A stretch of DNA of 64,000 bases from JBBPYR01 sp038199755. Its GTDB lineage: Bacteria; Chloroflexota; Ktedonobacteria; Ktedonobacterales; Ktedonobacteraceae. This document shows, piece after piece, positions 1-7,609 of this stretch; position 1 is the stretch's first letter; the number at the start of each line of letters is the position of its first letter. The position numbers were made by a program, and so were the translations under genes. The notes under the pieces are model-generated. The model was not told the DNA's origin, ran no database searches, and worked only from the letters and a program-made list of their open reading frames with translations. The stretch is from NCBI GenBank assembly GCA_038199755.1, contig JBBPYR010000285.1, positions 22,818 through 86,817 on the forward strand. The letters run 5' to 3'.

Positions 1-54
1 AAGCATTCCTTGAATTTCTCATATATCCTGAACAATCTTTGCGTATCTTTTTAC

Positions 55-90
55 TTGACATACGGGTATGAGTACGCTATAATACCCGTA
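55..90 (+). promoter_or_regulatory. Consensus sigma-70 promoter with overlapping operator
   Basis: A perfect -35 (TTGACA, 55-60) is separated by 17 bases from a perfect -10 (TATAAT, 78-83). A perfect 9-base inverted repeat, TACGGGTAT at 61-69 and ATACCCGTA at 82-90, starts right after the -35 and ends on the A of the ATG of the next gene. Transcription would be expected to start about seven bases after the -10, at or next to position 90, so the mRNA is probably leaderless. The palindrome is well placed for a small repressor, most simply the ribbon-helix-helix protein encoded immediately downstream. The promoter and repeat are seen directly; the repressor role is inferred. Confidence 0.8.
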
Positions 91-248
91 TGAAACAAAC
101 CAATAAGAACCCACGATTTACTGCCTATCTTCCGCAAGAGGTGCTTGAGGCACTTCGTAAAGAAGCAGCAAAGAACCGCCGTTCCATGAACAATCAGGTG
201 GTTGTGTGTCTTGAGCAGTGTTTAGGATTGACCAAGAAGGACAAGTAA
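90..248 (+). CDS. Small ribbon-helix-helix (Arc/CopG-like) DNA-binding protein
   Basis: This 52-residue basic protein starts with a short strand-like stretch (PRFTAYLPQEVLEAL, residues 8-22) followed by two predicted helices (LRKEAAKNRRSMNNQV and VVCLEQCLG). That is the layout of Arc/MetJ-type ribbon-helix-helix repressors, which bind palindromes as dimers through the N-terminal strand. It has no Shine-Dalgarno, but the promoter places the transcription start at its ATG, which fits leaderless translation. Its stop codon is one base from the ATG of tnpB, so the two genes are almost certainly co-transcribed. It probably binds the inverted repeat at 61-90 and so represses both genes. It could alternatively be an antitoxin-like orphan; no toxin gene is next to it. 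Confidence 0.75.
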   Translation: MKQTNKNPRFTAYLPQEVLEALRKEAAKNRRSMNNQVVVCLEQCLGLTKKDK

Positions 249-249
249 G

Positions 250-1452
250 ATGCAGTTGGTAGAGCAGCATGTGATGAGCAAGAATGATGCACGCTATGAA
301 ATCATCGATCGTGCTGCTTATGCCTCCAAGAACCTGTACAACGCTGCCAACTACCTTGTGCGTCAAGCCTTCATCTTTCAACATCGCTATATAGGGTACA
401 ATAGCGTCAACGCTTTGATGAAAAAGCATGAAGCCTATCAAGCCTTGCCTCGTAAAGTCTCTCAGCAAGTGCTGAAATTGCTTGATAAGAACTGGCAATC
501 TTTCTTTGCCGCTCTCAAACAGTGGGGTATCGCACCTGAGAAGTTTCTCGGGCGTCCTCAGTTGCCCAAGTACAAGAACAAGGAGAAGGGGCGTAACATC
601 CTTGTCTACACCGATCAAGCCTTGAGCAAGGTAGGACTCAGAAACGGCTTGATACAACCCTCGCAACTTGGCATTGAGATACCCACAAAGCAGACAAATG
701 TCGATCAAGTACGCATTGTTCCAAGGTCTACCCACTACGTCGTAGAAGTCATTTATAAGCAAGAGCCTGTACAGGCAAGCGTAGATGCATCTCTCATCGT
801 GGGGATTGACTTGGGGCTGGATAACCTGGCAACCCTGACCAGTAACAAACCTGGATTTATCCCACGGCTCATCAATGGGAAACCCCTCAAGAGTATCAAT
901 CAGGGCTACAACAAGCGTCGTGCTGAATTGCAAAGCCACCTCAAAAACCGCTTTACCTCGCGCCAACTTGAGCGTCTTACCGACAAGCGCAATCGTCGGG
1001 TGAAGCATCTCTTGCATGTGGCTTCTCGTACGGTGATTGAGCTCTTGGTTGCGGAAGGGATAGGAACGCTCGTGATCGGACATAATCCTGACTGGAAGCA
1101 AGAGATTCACCTCGGCAAGCGCAACAATCAGAACTTCGTACAGATACCCCATGCACGTTTCATCGACATGCTCACCTACAAGGCCGCTCTGGTGGGAATA
1201 CAGGTCATGATCACCGAGGAAAGCTATACCTCCAAGTGTAGTTTCCTCGACAATGAACCGATAAGCCGACACGATGCCTATCGGGGCAAGCGTCTCAAGC
1301 GCGGCTTGTTTCGTAGTGCATCGGGCAAGTGTTTCCATGCTGATGTCAATGGCTCCTATAATATCATCCGAAAAGTATTCCCTGACGCCTTTGGGCAAGG
1401 GGATAGGGGATGTTTTGTAGTACATCCCATGCATCTCGTAAGAGGTGCATAA
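250..1452 (+). CDS. tnpB: TnpB-family RNA-guided endonuclease (IS200/IS605 OrfB)
   Basis: This 400-residue protein has the helical, basic N-terminal half of TnpB and a C-terminal RuvC nuclease. The three catalytic acids are present: D187 in GIDLGLDNLATL, E324 in EESYTSKC and D365 in HADVNGSYN. The usual four-cysteine zinc finger between the last two motifs is reduced to C330 and C361, with a conserved GLFRSASGK stretch, as in one known TnpB subfamily. TnpB proteins use a guide RNA made from the right end of their element to cut DNA and help keep the element in place. No TnpA (Y1 transposase) gene is nearby, so this is a solo tnpB unit or a domesticated copy. It shares a promoter with the preceding RHH gene. 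Confidence 0.9.
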   Translation: MQLVEQHVMSKNDARYEIIDRAAYASKNLYNAANYLVRQAFIFQHRYIGYNSVNALMKKHEAYQALPRKVSQQVLKLLDKNWQSFFAALKQWGIAPEKFLGRPQLPKYKNKEKGRNILVYTDQALSKVGLRNGLIQPSQLGIEIPTKQTNVDQVRIVPRSTHYVVEVIYKQEPVQASVDASLIVGIDLGLDNLATLTSNKPGFIPRLINGKPLKSINQGYNKRRAELQSHLKNRFTSRQLERLTDKRNRRVKHLLHVASRTVIELLVAEGIGTLVIGHNPDWKQEIHLGKRNNQNFVQIPHARFIDMLTYKAALVGIQVMITEESYTSKCSFLDNEPISRHDAYRGKRLKRGLFRSASGKCFHADVNGSYNIIRKVFPDAFGQGDRGCFVVHPMHLVRGA

Positions 1453-1500
1453 AGCTGAGCCGCTAGAATAATCTAGTTTCTCGGAACTATCGTAGGATAT
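1453..1500 (+). ncRNA. Possible 3' region of the TnpB guide RNA (right-end hairpin)
   Basis: Directly after the tnpB stop lies a short hairpin with a 5-bp stem, CTAGA (1463-1467) and TCTAG (1472-1476), and a 4-base loop. In IS605-type elements the guide RNA scaffold covers the end of tnpB and the following right end, and the guide is the flanking DNA. The element boundary cannot be fixed from one copy, so the extent given is a guess. Confidence 0.25.
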
Positions 1501-1720
1501 GCTATAACCAAAGCGAATGCAAGACCTGGGCCAGGGTTTTGCGTAATTTGCTACTTTCGTGTGTATGCGTCTTTCGCGCACGCTATTGCACAAAATAGAC
1601 AGAATACTTTGTGCCTATCTGCACGAAATGGGCAAGCTGTTGCGCGATCAGTCATGTTCTTACAAAAACTGGGCCATTGACATAAACAAAATACACATTG
1701 ACAAGGTCTTATCTGGCATG

Positions 1721-1766
1721 GTACTGTTGTGAAGAAGCAACCAGTACTGTTGTAAAGAAGCAACCA
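1721..1766. repeat. 23-bp tandem duplication
   Basis: Two adjacent 23-base units (1721-1743 and 1744-1766) differ at a single base (G versus A in the AAGAAG stretch). A degenerate third copy seems to begin at 1767. It is non-coding and no function can be assigned; it may be slippage near the edge of the mobile unit. Confidence 0.8.
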
Positions 1767-1957
1767 GTAAACTGCTGTGATAATTGAGCAACTATCGACG
1801 TATTCTTGATGGGAGTATAAACCCTTCTTGCAGGAGAGTGGGTTTGACTACGGTCATATTATCAAGGAAGATAATCAGCAGCTATACTTAGAGGTATAGT
1901 GCTAATGGCTCTCGCTCCCAAGCGTTTTGTTTAGTAGCCCAAAGGAGCGCATAACGT

Positions 1958-3301
1958 ATGCAGTATTTCTCCACGTTCCAGTGGACACGGAGCCTACCAA
2001 CGCGGTTGGCTTTGATGATCCTAGCTCTTCTCGTTCTCGGTCCATTGGCTGCATGTGGCGGCTCAAGTACCTCCTCTGGTGGTACGAGTGGTGGAAGCAG
2101 CGGCCCCGTAAATCTGACTTTCTGGTCCTGGGTTCCCGGCATCGATAAGTCAGTTGCTGAGTGGAACAGCAGCCACCCCAACATCCACGTCAAAGTTGTC
2201 AACGTAGGCTCCGGCCCCGCTGAATACACGAAATTGTATACAGCAATCAAGGCTAATAACGAGCCAGACCTTGGCCAAGTTGAATACCAACTTCTGCCAA
2301 CCTTCGAGACCACAGGCGGTCTGCTCGATATGGCAAAATATGGCGCGAGTGCGGTGAAGGATCAATTTGTGCCTTGGACCTGGAGTCAAGTCACTATCGG
2401 CGATGCAGTCTATGCCATCCCGGAAGATACTGGTCCAATCGCGATGTACTACCGCGCAGATATCTTCAAGAAGTATAATCTGCCCATACCCACCACCTGG
2501 GCGCAGTACGCCGATGACGCTGTAAAACTGCACGCCGCAGACCCCAACGAATACATCACAGACTTCCCACCGAAAGAGCCGGGCTGGTTCACGAGCTTAA
2601 TGTGGCAGGCAGGTGGACACCTGTTCACCGTGAACGGTCAATCTTGGAACGTCAGCATCAACAACTCCGCCTCTCAACAAGTTGCTGCCTATTGGCAAAC
2701 CATGCTTGACAAGAAACTGGTCAAGACCGACCCAGACTTCTCAAATGCTTGGTATCATAACTTGCAAACTGGTACTGTTGCTACCTGGATATCCGCGGTC
2801 TGGGGCGCTTCCACCATCTCGACCAATGCTCCACAGGCTTCTGGCAAGTGGGCAGTTGCTCCCACCCCACAGTGGCAGGCGGGTCAAACCGCGAATGGTA
2901 ACTGGGGTGGCTCAACGACTGTCATGTTCAAGAGCACACAGCACCCGCAAGAGGCAACTCAGTTCGCCATCTGGCTCAATACCAATCAGCAGAGTGTTGA
3001 CGAGATGATTAAGGGTGCCTCCATTTATCCTGCTGCTGTATCTTCATTGACCGACCCCTTGTTGAATACTCCTCAGCCATACTATAACAATCAGGTCATC
3101 GGTCAGTTATTCAAAACGGCCTCTTCACAGGTAAATGTCAATTTCCAGTGGGGACCAACCATCGACCAGGTGTATAGTGACATGGGTGACAATTTCTCGA
3201 ATGTGGTGAACGGGAAAGGGACTCTGAGCGATGCTCTGGGTACGGTGCAGCAAAGTACCATCACCTTTATGAAAAAGCAGGGCTTCAGTGTTAGCTCCTG
3301 A
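1958..3301 (+). CDS. Sugar ABC transporter substrate-binding lipoprotein
   Basis: This 447-residue extracellular solute-binding protein is of the MalE/UgpB (family 1) type. Residues 1-32 form a lipoprotein signal peptide with a hydrophobic core and lipobox ending at C33 (GPLAAC), followed by a Gly/Ser-rich linker. The mature part starts with VNLTFWSWVPG and has the family's FATWLNT-like stretch (FAIWLNTNQQ) near residue 340. It would be anchored outside the membrane and deliver an oligosaccharide or related substrate to the permeases at 3511-5381. AAAGGAG (1941-1947) lies 10 bases before the ATG. The substrate cannot be told from sequence. Confidence 0.9.
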   Translation: MQYFSTFQWTRSLPTRLALMILALLVLGPLAACGGSSTSSGGTSGGSSGPVNLTFWSWVPGIDKSVAEWNSSHPNIHVKVVNVGSGPAEYTKLYTAIKANNEPDLGQVEYQLLPTFETTGGLLDMAKYGASAVKDQFVPWTWSQVTIGDAVYAIPEDTGPIAMYYRADIFKKYNLPIPTTWAQYADDAVKLHAADPNEYITDFPPKEPGWFTSLMWQAGGHLFTVNGQSWNVSINNSASQQVAAYWQTMLDKKLVKTDPDFSNAWYHNLQTGTVATWISAVWGASTISTNAPQASGKWAVAPTPQWQAGQTANGNWGGSTTVMFKSTQHPQEATQFAIWLNTNQQSVDEMIKGASIYPAAVSSLTDPLLNTPQPYYNNQVIGQLFKTASSQVNVNFQWGPTIDQVYSDMGDNFSNVVNGKGTLSDALGTVQQSTITFMKKQGFSVSS

Positions 3302-3371
3302 CAAGCTTAAGCTTGCAAACACTGCATTGAGAACTGCTTTTCAGTTCAAAGCAACGTAATACACCCAGGAA

Positions 3372-3410
3372 GGGCGAGCATCTCCTTCGTGAAGAGGTAG
3401 GTGCTCGTCT
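3372..3410 (+). promoter_or_regulatory. Stem-loop between binding-protein and permease genes
   Basis: A strong hairpin has arms 3376-3388 and 3394-3406 (13 positions, one mismatch, two G-T pairs) around the 5-base loop GTGAA, and can be extended at its base to about 3372-3410. It is not followed by a T-run. In many importer operons a structure at this place protects the binding-protein message or reduces read-through, so that binding protein exceeds permease. That role is inferred from position. Confidence 0.6.
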
Positions 3411-3510
3411 GTCCGTCCAAAATTTTCATGCTGAACGTAAACAGGGACTCCTTCAGGTATCCAGTGAAGGACCTGAAAGGGCTCCCGTATCGAGAGAGGA
3501 GAATGCGCGT

Positions 3511-4455
3511 ATGGCAGTTGGAACCTCGCGCGTGGCGGCAACATCGCTGGCCCCCAAGACTTCATGGGCATTTCGACGTCGGGCAATGACGCCTTATCTG
3601 TTCATCTTACCCTTTGGGATTTTGTTCTTGCTTTTCTTCTTAGTTCCCATCTTTTATGCGGTCTACCAAAGCCTCTTTCGTTCGCAACGCAGTGGCTTGG
3701 GCTTAGGTGCCGCGACGATTAGTTTCAATGGCATCGGGAACTATAGCGATGTCTTTCGTGACCCGAATTTCTTTAGTGGCGTGGGCCGTGTGCTGCTGTA
3801 TGGTATTGTCCAGGTTCCGGTCATGCTCATCTTAGCCCTTGTGCTGGCTCTCTTATTGGATTCGACGGTGGTGCGCGGCAAAGCCTTCTTCCGCCTTGCC
3901 TTCTTTGTTCCTTATGCCATTCCCGGCATCATCGCTGCTCTGCTGTGGGGCTACTTCTATGATCCGCAACTCGGTCCCATCGTCAAAACGGTGCAATCAA
4001 CGGGTTTGCCCGGACCAGACTTCCTGGGCCCTGGCAGTGTGTTGTGGTCTATCGCGAATATCGCGACCTGGGCCTGGACCGGCTATAACATGCTGATTAT
4101 CTTTGCCGCCTTGCAAGCTATTCCCGCTGAGATTTACGAGTCGGCTCGACTGGATGGCTGTTCAGGCATTCGCGTTGCCTGGTACATTAAAATCCCGCTT
4201 GTCGCACCTGCCCTCGTGCTCACCTGTGTCTTCTCGATCATCGGTACCTTACAACTCTTCAATGAACCGTCGGTGTTGACCGCGATCTCCAACAACATTT
4301 CCACGTCTTATACCCCTGTGCTTTACGCCTACTACACCGCCTTTGGCAACAACAACTACTTTTATGCTGCCGCTATGTCGGTAGTGCTCGCCCTGGTCAC
4401 ATTTGTCTTCTCCTTTGGCTTCTTACGTGTGACACAACGACAGGCAGGAGTATAA
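3511..4455 (+). CDS. Sugar ABC transporter permease (MalF/UgpA type)
   Basis: This 314-residue inner-membrane permease has about six membrane segments, the first at residues 28-50 (YLFILPFGILFLLFFLVPIF). The EAA loop that contacts the ATPase reads EIYESARLDG near residue 210. It pairs with the MalG-type permease that starts five bases after its stop and with the upstream lipoprotein. GAGAGGAG (3493-3500) sits 10 bases before the chosen ATG. No ATP-binding subunit follows, so energy must come from an ATPase encoded elsewhere, as with shared MsmK/MsmX-type proteins. Confidence 0.9.
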   Translation: MAVGTSRVAATSLAPKTSWAFRRRAMTPYLFILPFGILFLLFFLVPIFYAVYQSLFRSQRSGLGLGAATISFNGIGNYSDVFRDPNFFSGVGRVLLYGIVQVPVMLILALVLALLLDSTVVRGKAFFRLAFFVPYAIPGIIAALLWGYFYDPQLGPIVKTVQSTGLPGPDFLGPGSVLWSIANIATWAWTGYNMLIIFAALQAIPAEIYESARLDGCSGIRVAWYIKIPLVAPALVLTCVFSIIGTLQLFNEPSVLTAISNNISTSYTPVLYAYYTAFGNNNYFYAAAMSVVLALVTFVFSFGFLRVTQRQAGV

Positions 4456-4460
4456 CCACT

Positions 4461-5381
4461 ATGAGTCAACAAACCGCTTCCGTTCCGATATCGACCGCCC
4501 GTGAAGTCACTAGCACGAAAAGTGGACGTATGAATTTTCGGGCGACGGGCAGTAGTATCGGGACGATGACCTTTCTTCTCATCATTGCTTTCTATTTCTT
4601 GGTGCCTTTTTACTGGCTGATTATCGCCTCGACGAAGAACGCGGGCGATCTGTTCGGCACCTTTGGGCTATGGTTCGCGCCAAACTTCAGTCTGTGGGAC
4701 AATCTGCAACGATTGTTCACCTATAATGATGGCATCTATGTCACGTGGTTACTCAATACCTTGCTCTACGCAGGCGTTGGCTCCATTCTCGGCACTTTTA
4801 TTGCGGCAATGGCGGGCTATGCCATGGCAAAGTTTATCTTCCGTGGCCGCAACTTCATCTTCTCGACGGTCTTGGGAGCTATCCTGGTGCCTACAACGGC
4901 TCTGGCTCTGCCTCTGTACCTGTTGATGAGCAATTGGAACCTCACGAATACCTACTGGTCGGTGCTCTTACCGAGTATCGTCAGTCCCTTCGGTGTCTAT
5001 CTGGCACGCATCTATGCTTCGGCATCGGTGCCAGATGAGCTGTTGGAGGCGGCACGCATTGATGGCGCGGGCGAGTTCCGCACCTTTGCTACCATTGCCA
5101 TGCGGCTGATGGTACCTGCGCTGGTGACGATTCTGCTCTTCCAGTTTGTGGCCATCTGGAACAATTACTTCCTGCCACTGGTCATGCTCAGTGATGAGAA
5201 ACTCTTTCCCGTGACGGTTGGCCTCCAGACCTGGAATGTGACGACAGGCGGAGCCAATAAGTTTCTCTATACCCTCATTATCACTGGCGCACTGATCTCC
5301 TCGTTGCCGTTGCTGGCTGGCTGTGTGCTGCTGCAACGCTTCTGGCGTGGGGGTCTCGGTGCAGGTGGCGTCAAAGGATAA
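4461..5381 (+). CDS. Sugar ABC transporter permease (MalG/UgpE type)
   Basis: This 306-residue protein is the second permease of the importer. An N-terminal cytoplasmic stretch of about 35 residues is followed by membrane segments beginning with TMTFLLIIAFYFLVPFYWLI. The EAA motif reads ELLEAARIDGAGEF near residue 200. The gene lies five bases after the first permease and has an AGGAG at 4446-4450. The operon ends right after it at the terminator at 5397-5449, which confirms that no ATPase gene belongs to it. Confidence 0.9.
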   Translation: MSQQTASVPISTAREVTSTKSGRMNFRATGSSIGTMTFLLIIAFYFLVPFYWLIIASTKNAGDLFGTFGLWFAPNFSLWDNLQRLFTYNDGIYVTWLLNTLLYAGVGSILGTFIAAMAGYAMAKFIFRGRNFIFSTVLGAILVPTTALALPLYLLMSNWNLTNTYWSVLLPSIVSPFGVYLARIYASASVPDELLEAARIDGAGEFRTFATIAMRLMVPALVTILLFQFVAIWNNYFLPLVMLSDEKLFPVTVGLQTWNVTTGGANKFLYTLIITGALISSLPLLAGCVLLQRFWRGGLGAGGVKG

Positions 5382-5396
5382 CATCATCATCAGGAA

Positions 5397-5449
5397 AGAG
5401 GAGGACTGTGCAGTTGAGCAATGCTCAGCTGTACAGTCCCCTCTTTTTT
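5397..5449 (+). terminator. Intrinsic terminator of the sugar importer operon
   Basis: A long hairpin with arms of about 23 bases (5397-5420 and 5422-5444, one bulge and two G-T pairs) is followed by TTTTTT at 5444-5449. It sits 15 bases after the last permease stop codon. Confidence 0.9.
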
Positions 5450-5827
5450 GAATTTTGCCTTGCTTTTCAGCTATAACTATGGTACGCTTCCTATGTAACA
5501 TGCATTATATGGAGGTATCCACATGGCAATCCTATACTCCTCCGCTGTTTTCGCGAACAGCTAAAGCTGAGTATACCTGGTCTAACTACATACGCTTCTC
5601 ATCGCAAGAATAGAGTGCGTCCACTGGTTTCGCACGTCTGTTTTGTGTTGCCATAAAGCTTAATTACTGGTTGGCTACCGTTTTAAGAAGCGTTTACCCC
5701 TACTGCTTTTCTCATTGCAGTTGCATCTCCAGGTAATGGCTCAGTCCCTCTGGTTTTTTCTTCCGTGTTATACGCTGCCTTAAATGGCTGGACCTTGACG
5801 CCTTGCAGCGAAAGGAACCATACCTCT
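5450..5827 (+). other. Leader region of the ABC exporter with possible short leader peptide
   Basis: The 378 bases hold no full gene. A 13-codon frame at 5523-5564 (MAILYSSAVFANS) has a good Shine-Dalgarno (GGAGG) 8 bases before its ATG. Its last codons overlap a small hairpin, GCTGTT and AACAGC around TTCGCG. A translated short frame with overlapping secondary structure ahead of an exporter could work as an attenuator, as in some drug-inducible ABC genes, but this is speculative. An AAAGGA at 5811-5816 serves the exporter start at 5828. Confidence 0.3.
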
Positions 5828-7609
5828 ATGCGTGTGCAACTAAAACGCTATGGCAACTTGCTGGTCACATACCTCAAGCCCCAATGGAAAAGCGTTGTCT
5901 TACTGGCTGTGCTGCTGCTGGCAAGCATCGCCCTGCAATTGCTCAATCCGCAAGTGATTCGTTACTTTATCGATACGACGCAGACAGGTGGGCCAGCGCA
6001 AACGCTGCTGTTCGCCGCCCTGCTTTTCATTGCTATTGCGCTGGTACAGCGTAGCATTGCCTTTTGTTTGACCTATGTAGCCGAAAATGTTGGCTGGACC
6101 GCGACCAACGCACTGCGCGCTGATCTAGCACTTCACTGTCTCTTGCTGGATATGTCCTTCCATAAGAAGTTTACGCCGGGCGAATTGATCGAACGGATTG
6201 ATGGAGATGTGAACGCACTTGCCAACTTCTTCTCGCAATTTACCCTGCAGGTGCTGGGAAACTTCCTGCTCATCATTGGTATTCTGCTGCTACTCTTTCG
6301 TGTGGATTGGCGTGTCGGAGCGGGACTCACGGCCTATAGCGTGGTCACGTTGCTCGCCTTGGCCTTGTTACAACGCATCGCAGTTGCGAAATGGGCCATT
6401 GAGCGGCAGGCTGATGCTGAACATTACGGTTTTCTGGAAGAGCACATTTCAGGCACCGAAGATATTCGCGCTGTTGGAGCAGAGGCGTATGTGACGCATC
6501 GCCTGTATGCGTTGATGCGCCGTATGCTCGAAACACATCGTACGGCACGCCTGCTGAGCAACCTGACCTATATTAGCACCAAATTTCTGTTTGTGCTTGG
6601 CTATACCATCGGGCTTGGTCTGGGTATATACCTCTATAGCCAGCACGAGGCCACGATTGGGACCGCTTACTTGATTGTATACTACATCGGCATGTTAGCG
6701 GTGCCGCTCGAAAACATCCAGCAGCAGGTGACGGACTTGCAAGAGGCGACCGCCAGTATTGAGCGTGTCGAGGAACTGCTGCTGCTACGACCAGAGGTGC
6801 AGGAGAAGGTAAGTACTACTCTGCTCACTGCTGAGGCTACGCTGAGCCATCAAGCTTTGCACGTTCATCAGATGTCAGCGGAGTTTCAGAATGTCTCTTT
6901 CGGCTATGATCAGCAGCAGCTGGTGCTACACGATGTTTCGTTTCATTTACCAGCTGGAAGGGTGCTCGGCATATTGGGCCGAACGGGGAGCGGCAAAACC
7001 ACCTTGGCCCGGCTGCTCTTCCGTCTCTATGATCCTGCCGCTGGCACGGTCCGTTTGCAAGGCGTGGATATTCGCGACGTTGCCATAGCTGATCTGCGTA
7101 CACATGTGGGGATGGTGACGCAAGATGTGCAGCTCTTCCAAGCAAGTGTGCGCGATAATCTTACCTTTTTTCAGCAGGACAGCAATGATGTGCGCATAGA
7201 AGAGGTGCTGCGAGAGCTTGGCATGTGGGAGTGGATACAATCCCTTGCCGCTGGCCTTGATACGGAACTGGCGGCAGGTGGACAAGGTCTGTCAGCGGGC
7301 GAGGCACAACTGCTCGCCTTCGCGCGTGTCTTCCTGAAAAATCCTGAACTGGTAATACTGGATGAAGCCTCTTCGCGCCTTGATCCGGCCACTGAAAATC
7401 TGTTGGAACACGCTGTAGATCGTTTGCTAGAGCGACGAAGCGGCATCATTATTGCACACCGCCTCAAAACGGTGCTGCGTGCCGACGATATTTTGGTGCT
7501 AGAAGATGGGCGTATTGTGGAATATGGTGTGCGAGAAGCCTTGATGAAGAATCCAGCGTCACGTTTCTCTCGCCTGCTGCAAACTGGCTTAGAGGAGGTG
7601 TTGGTATGA
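5828..7609 (+). CDS. ABC exporter half-transporter, consensus Walker B subunit
   Basis: This 593-residue protein has an N-terminal six-helix export domain (residues about 1-310) and a nucleotide-binding domain. Walker A is GRTGSGKT (384-391), the signature is the unusual LSAGE (488-492), Walker B LVILDE ends in the catalytic E513, and the H-loop is H544. The reading frame could begin upstream at 5765, but ATG 5828 has the Shine-Dalgarno (5811-5816) and begins at the expected domain edge. Its stop overlaps the next gene by ATGA, and the two proteins should form a heterodimeric exporter of lipids, peptides or drugs. The altered signature fits a degenerate site shared with the partner. Confidence 0.88.
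   Translation: MRVQLKRYGNLLVTYLKPQWKSVVLLAVLLLASIALQLLNPQVIRYFIDTTQTGGPAQTLLFAALLFIAIALVQRSIAFCLTYVAENVGWTATNALRADLALHCLLLDMSFHKKFTPGELIERIDGDVNALANFFSQFTLQVLGNFLLIIGILLLLFRVDWRVGAGLTAYSVVTLLALALLQRIAVAKWAIERQADAEHYGFLEEHISGTEDIRAVGAEAYVTHRLYALMRRMLETHRTARLLSNLTYISTKFLFVLGYTIGLGLGIYLYSQHEATIGTAYLIVYYIGMLAVPLENIQQQVTDLQEATASIERVEELLLLRPEVQEKVSTTLLTAEATLSHQALHVHQMSAEFQNVSFGYDQQQLVLHDVSFHLPAGRVLGILGRTGSGKTTLARLLFRLYDPAAGTVRLQGVDIRDVAIADLRTHVGMVTQDVQLFQASVRDNLTFFQQDSNDVRIEEVLRELGMWEWIQSLAAGLDTELAAGGQGLSAGEAQLLAFARVFLKNPELVILDEASSRLDPATENLLEHAVDRLLERRSGIIIAHRLKTVLRADDILVLEDGRIVEYGVREALMKNPASRFSRLLQTGLEEVLV

Larger units (their letters stand above)
1453..1957. other. Intergenic region, no confident gene
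   Basis: These 505 bases lie between tnpB and the sugar-binding lipoprotein gene. They hold the right-end hairpin (1463-1476), two TTGACA hexamers (1677-1682 and 1698-1703) without a matching -10, a 23-base tandem duplication (1721-1766) and two -10-like hexamers near the next gene (TATACT 1883-1888, TATAGT 1895-1900). A short cysteine-rich minus-strand reading frame at 1551-1763 has no ribosome-binding site and looks accidental. The right boundary of the TnpB element probably lies here. Confidence 0.5.

Noticed and set aside
118..1593. Long minus-strand open frame (491 codons) across the TnpB gene
   Set aside because: It runs antisense to a protein with all TnpB catalytic motifs, has no ribosome-binding site and its product resembles no family.
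1551..1763. 70-codon cysteine-rich minus-strand frame after tnpB
   Set aside because: It overlaps the tandem duplication, lacks a ribosome-binding site and looks like chance.
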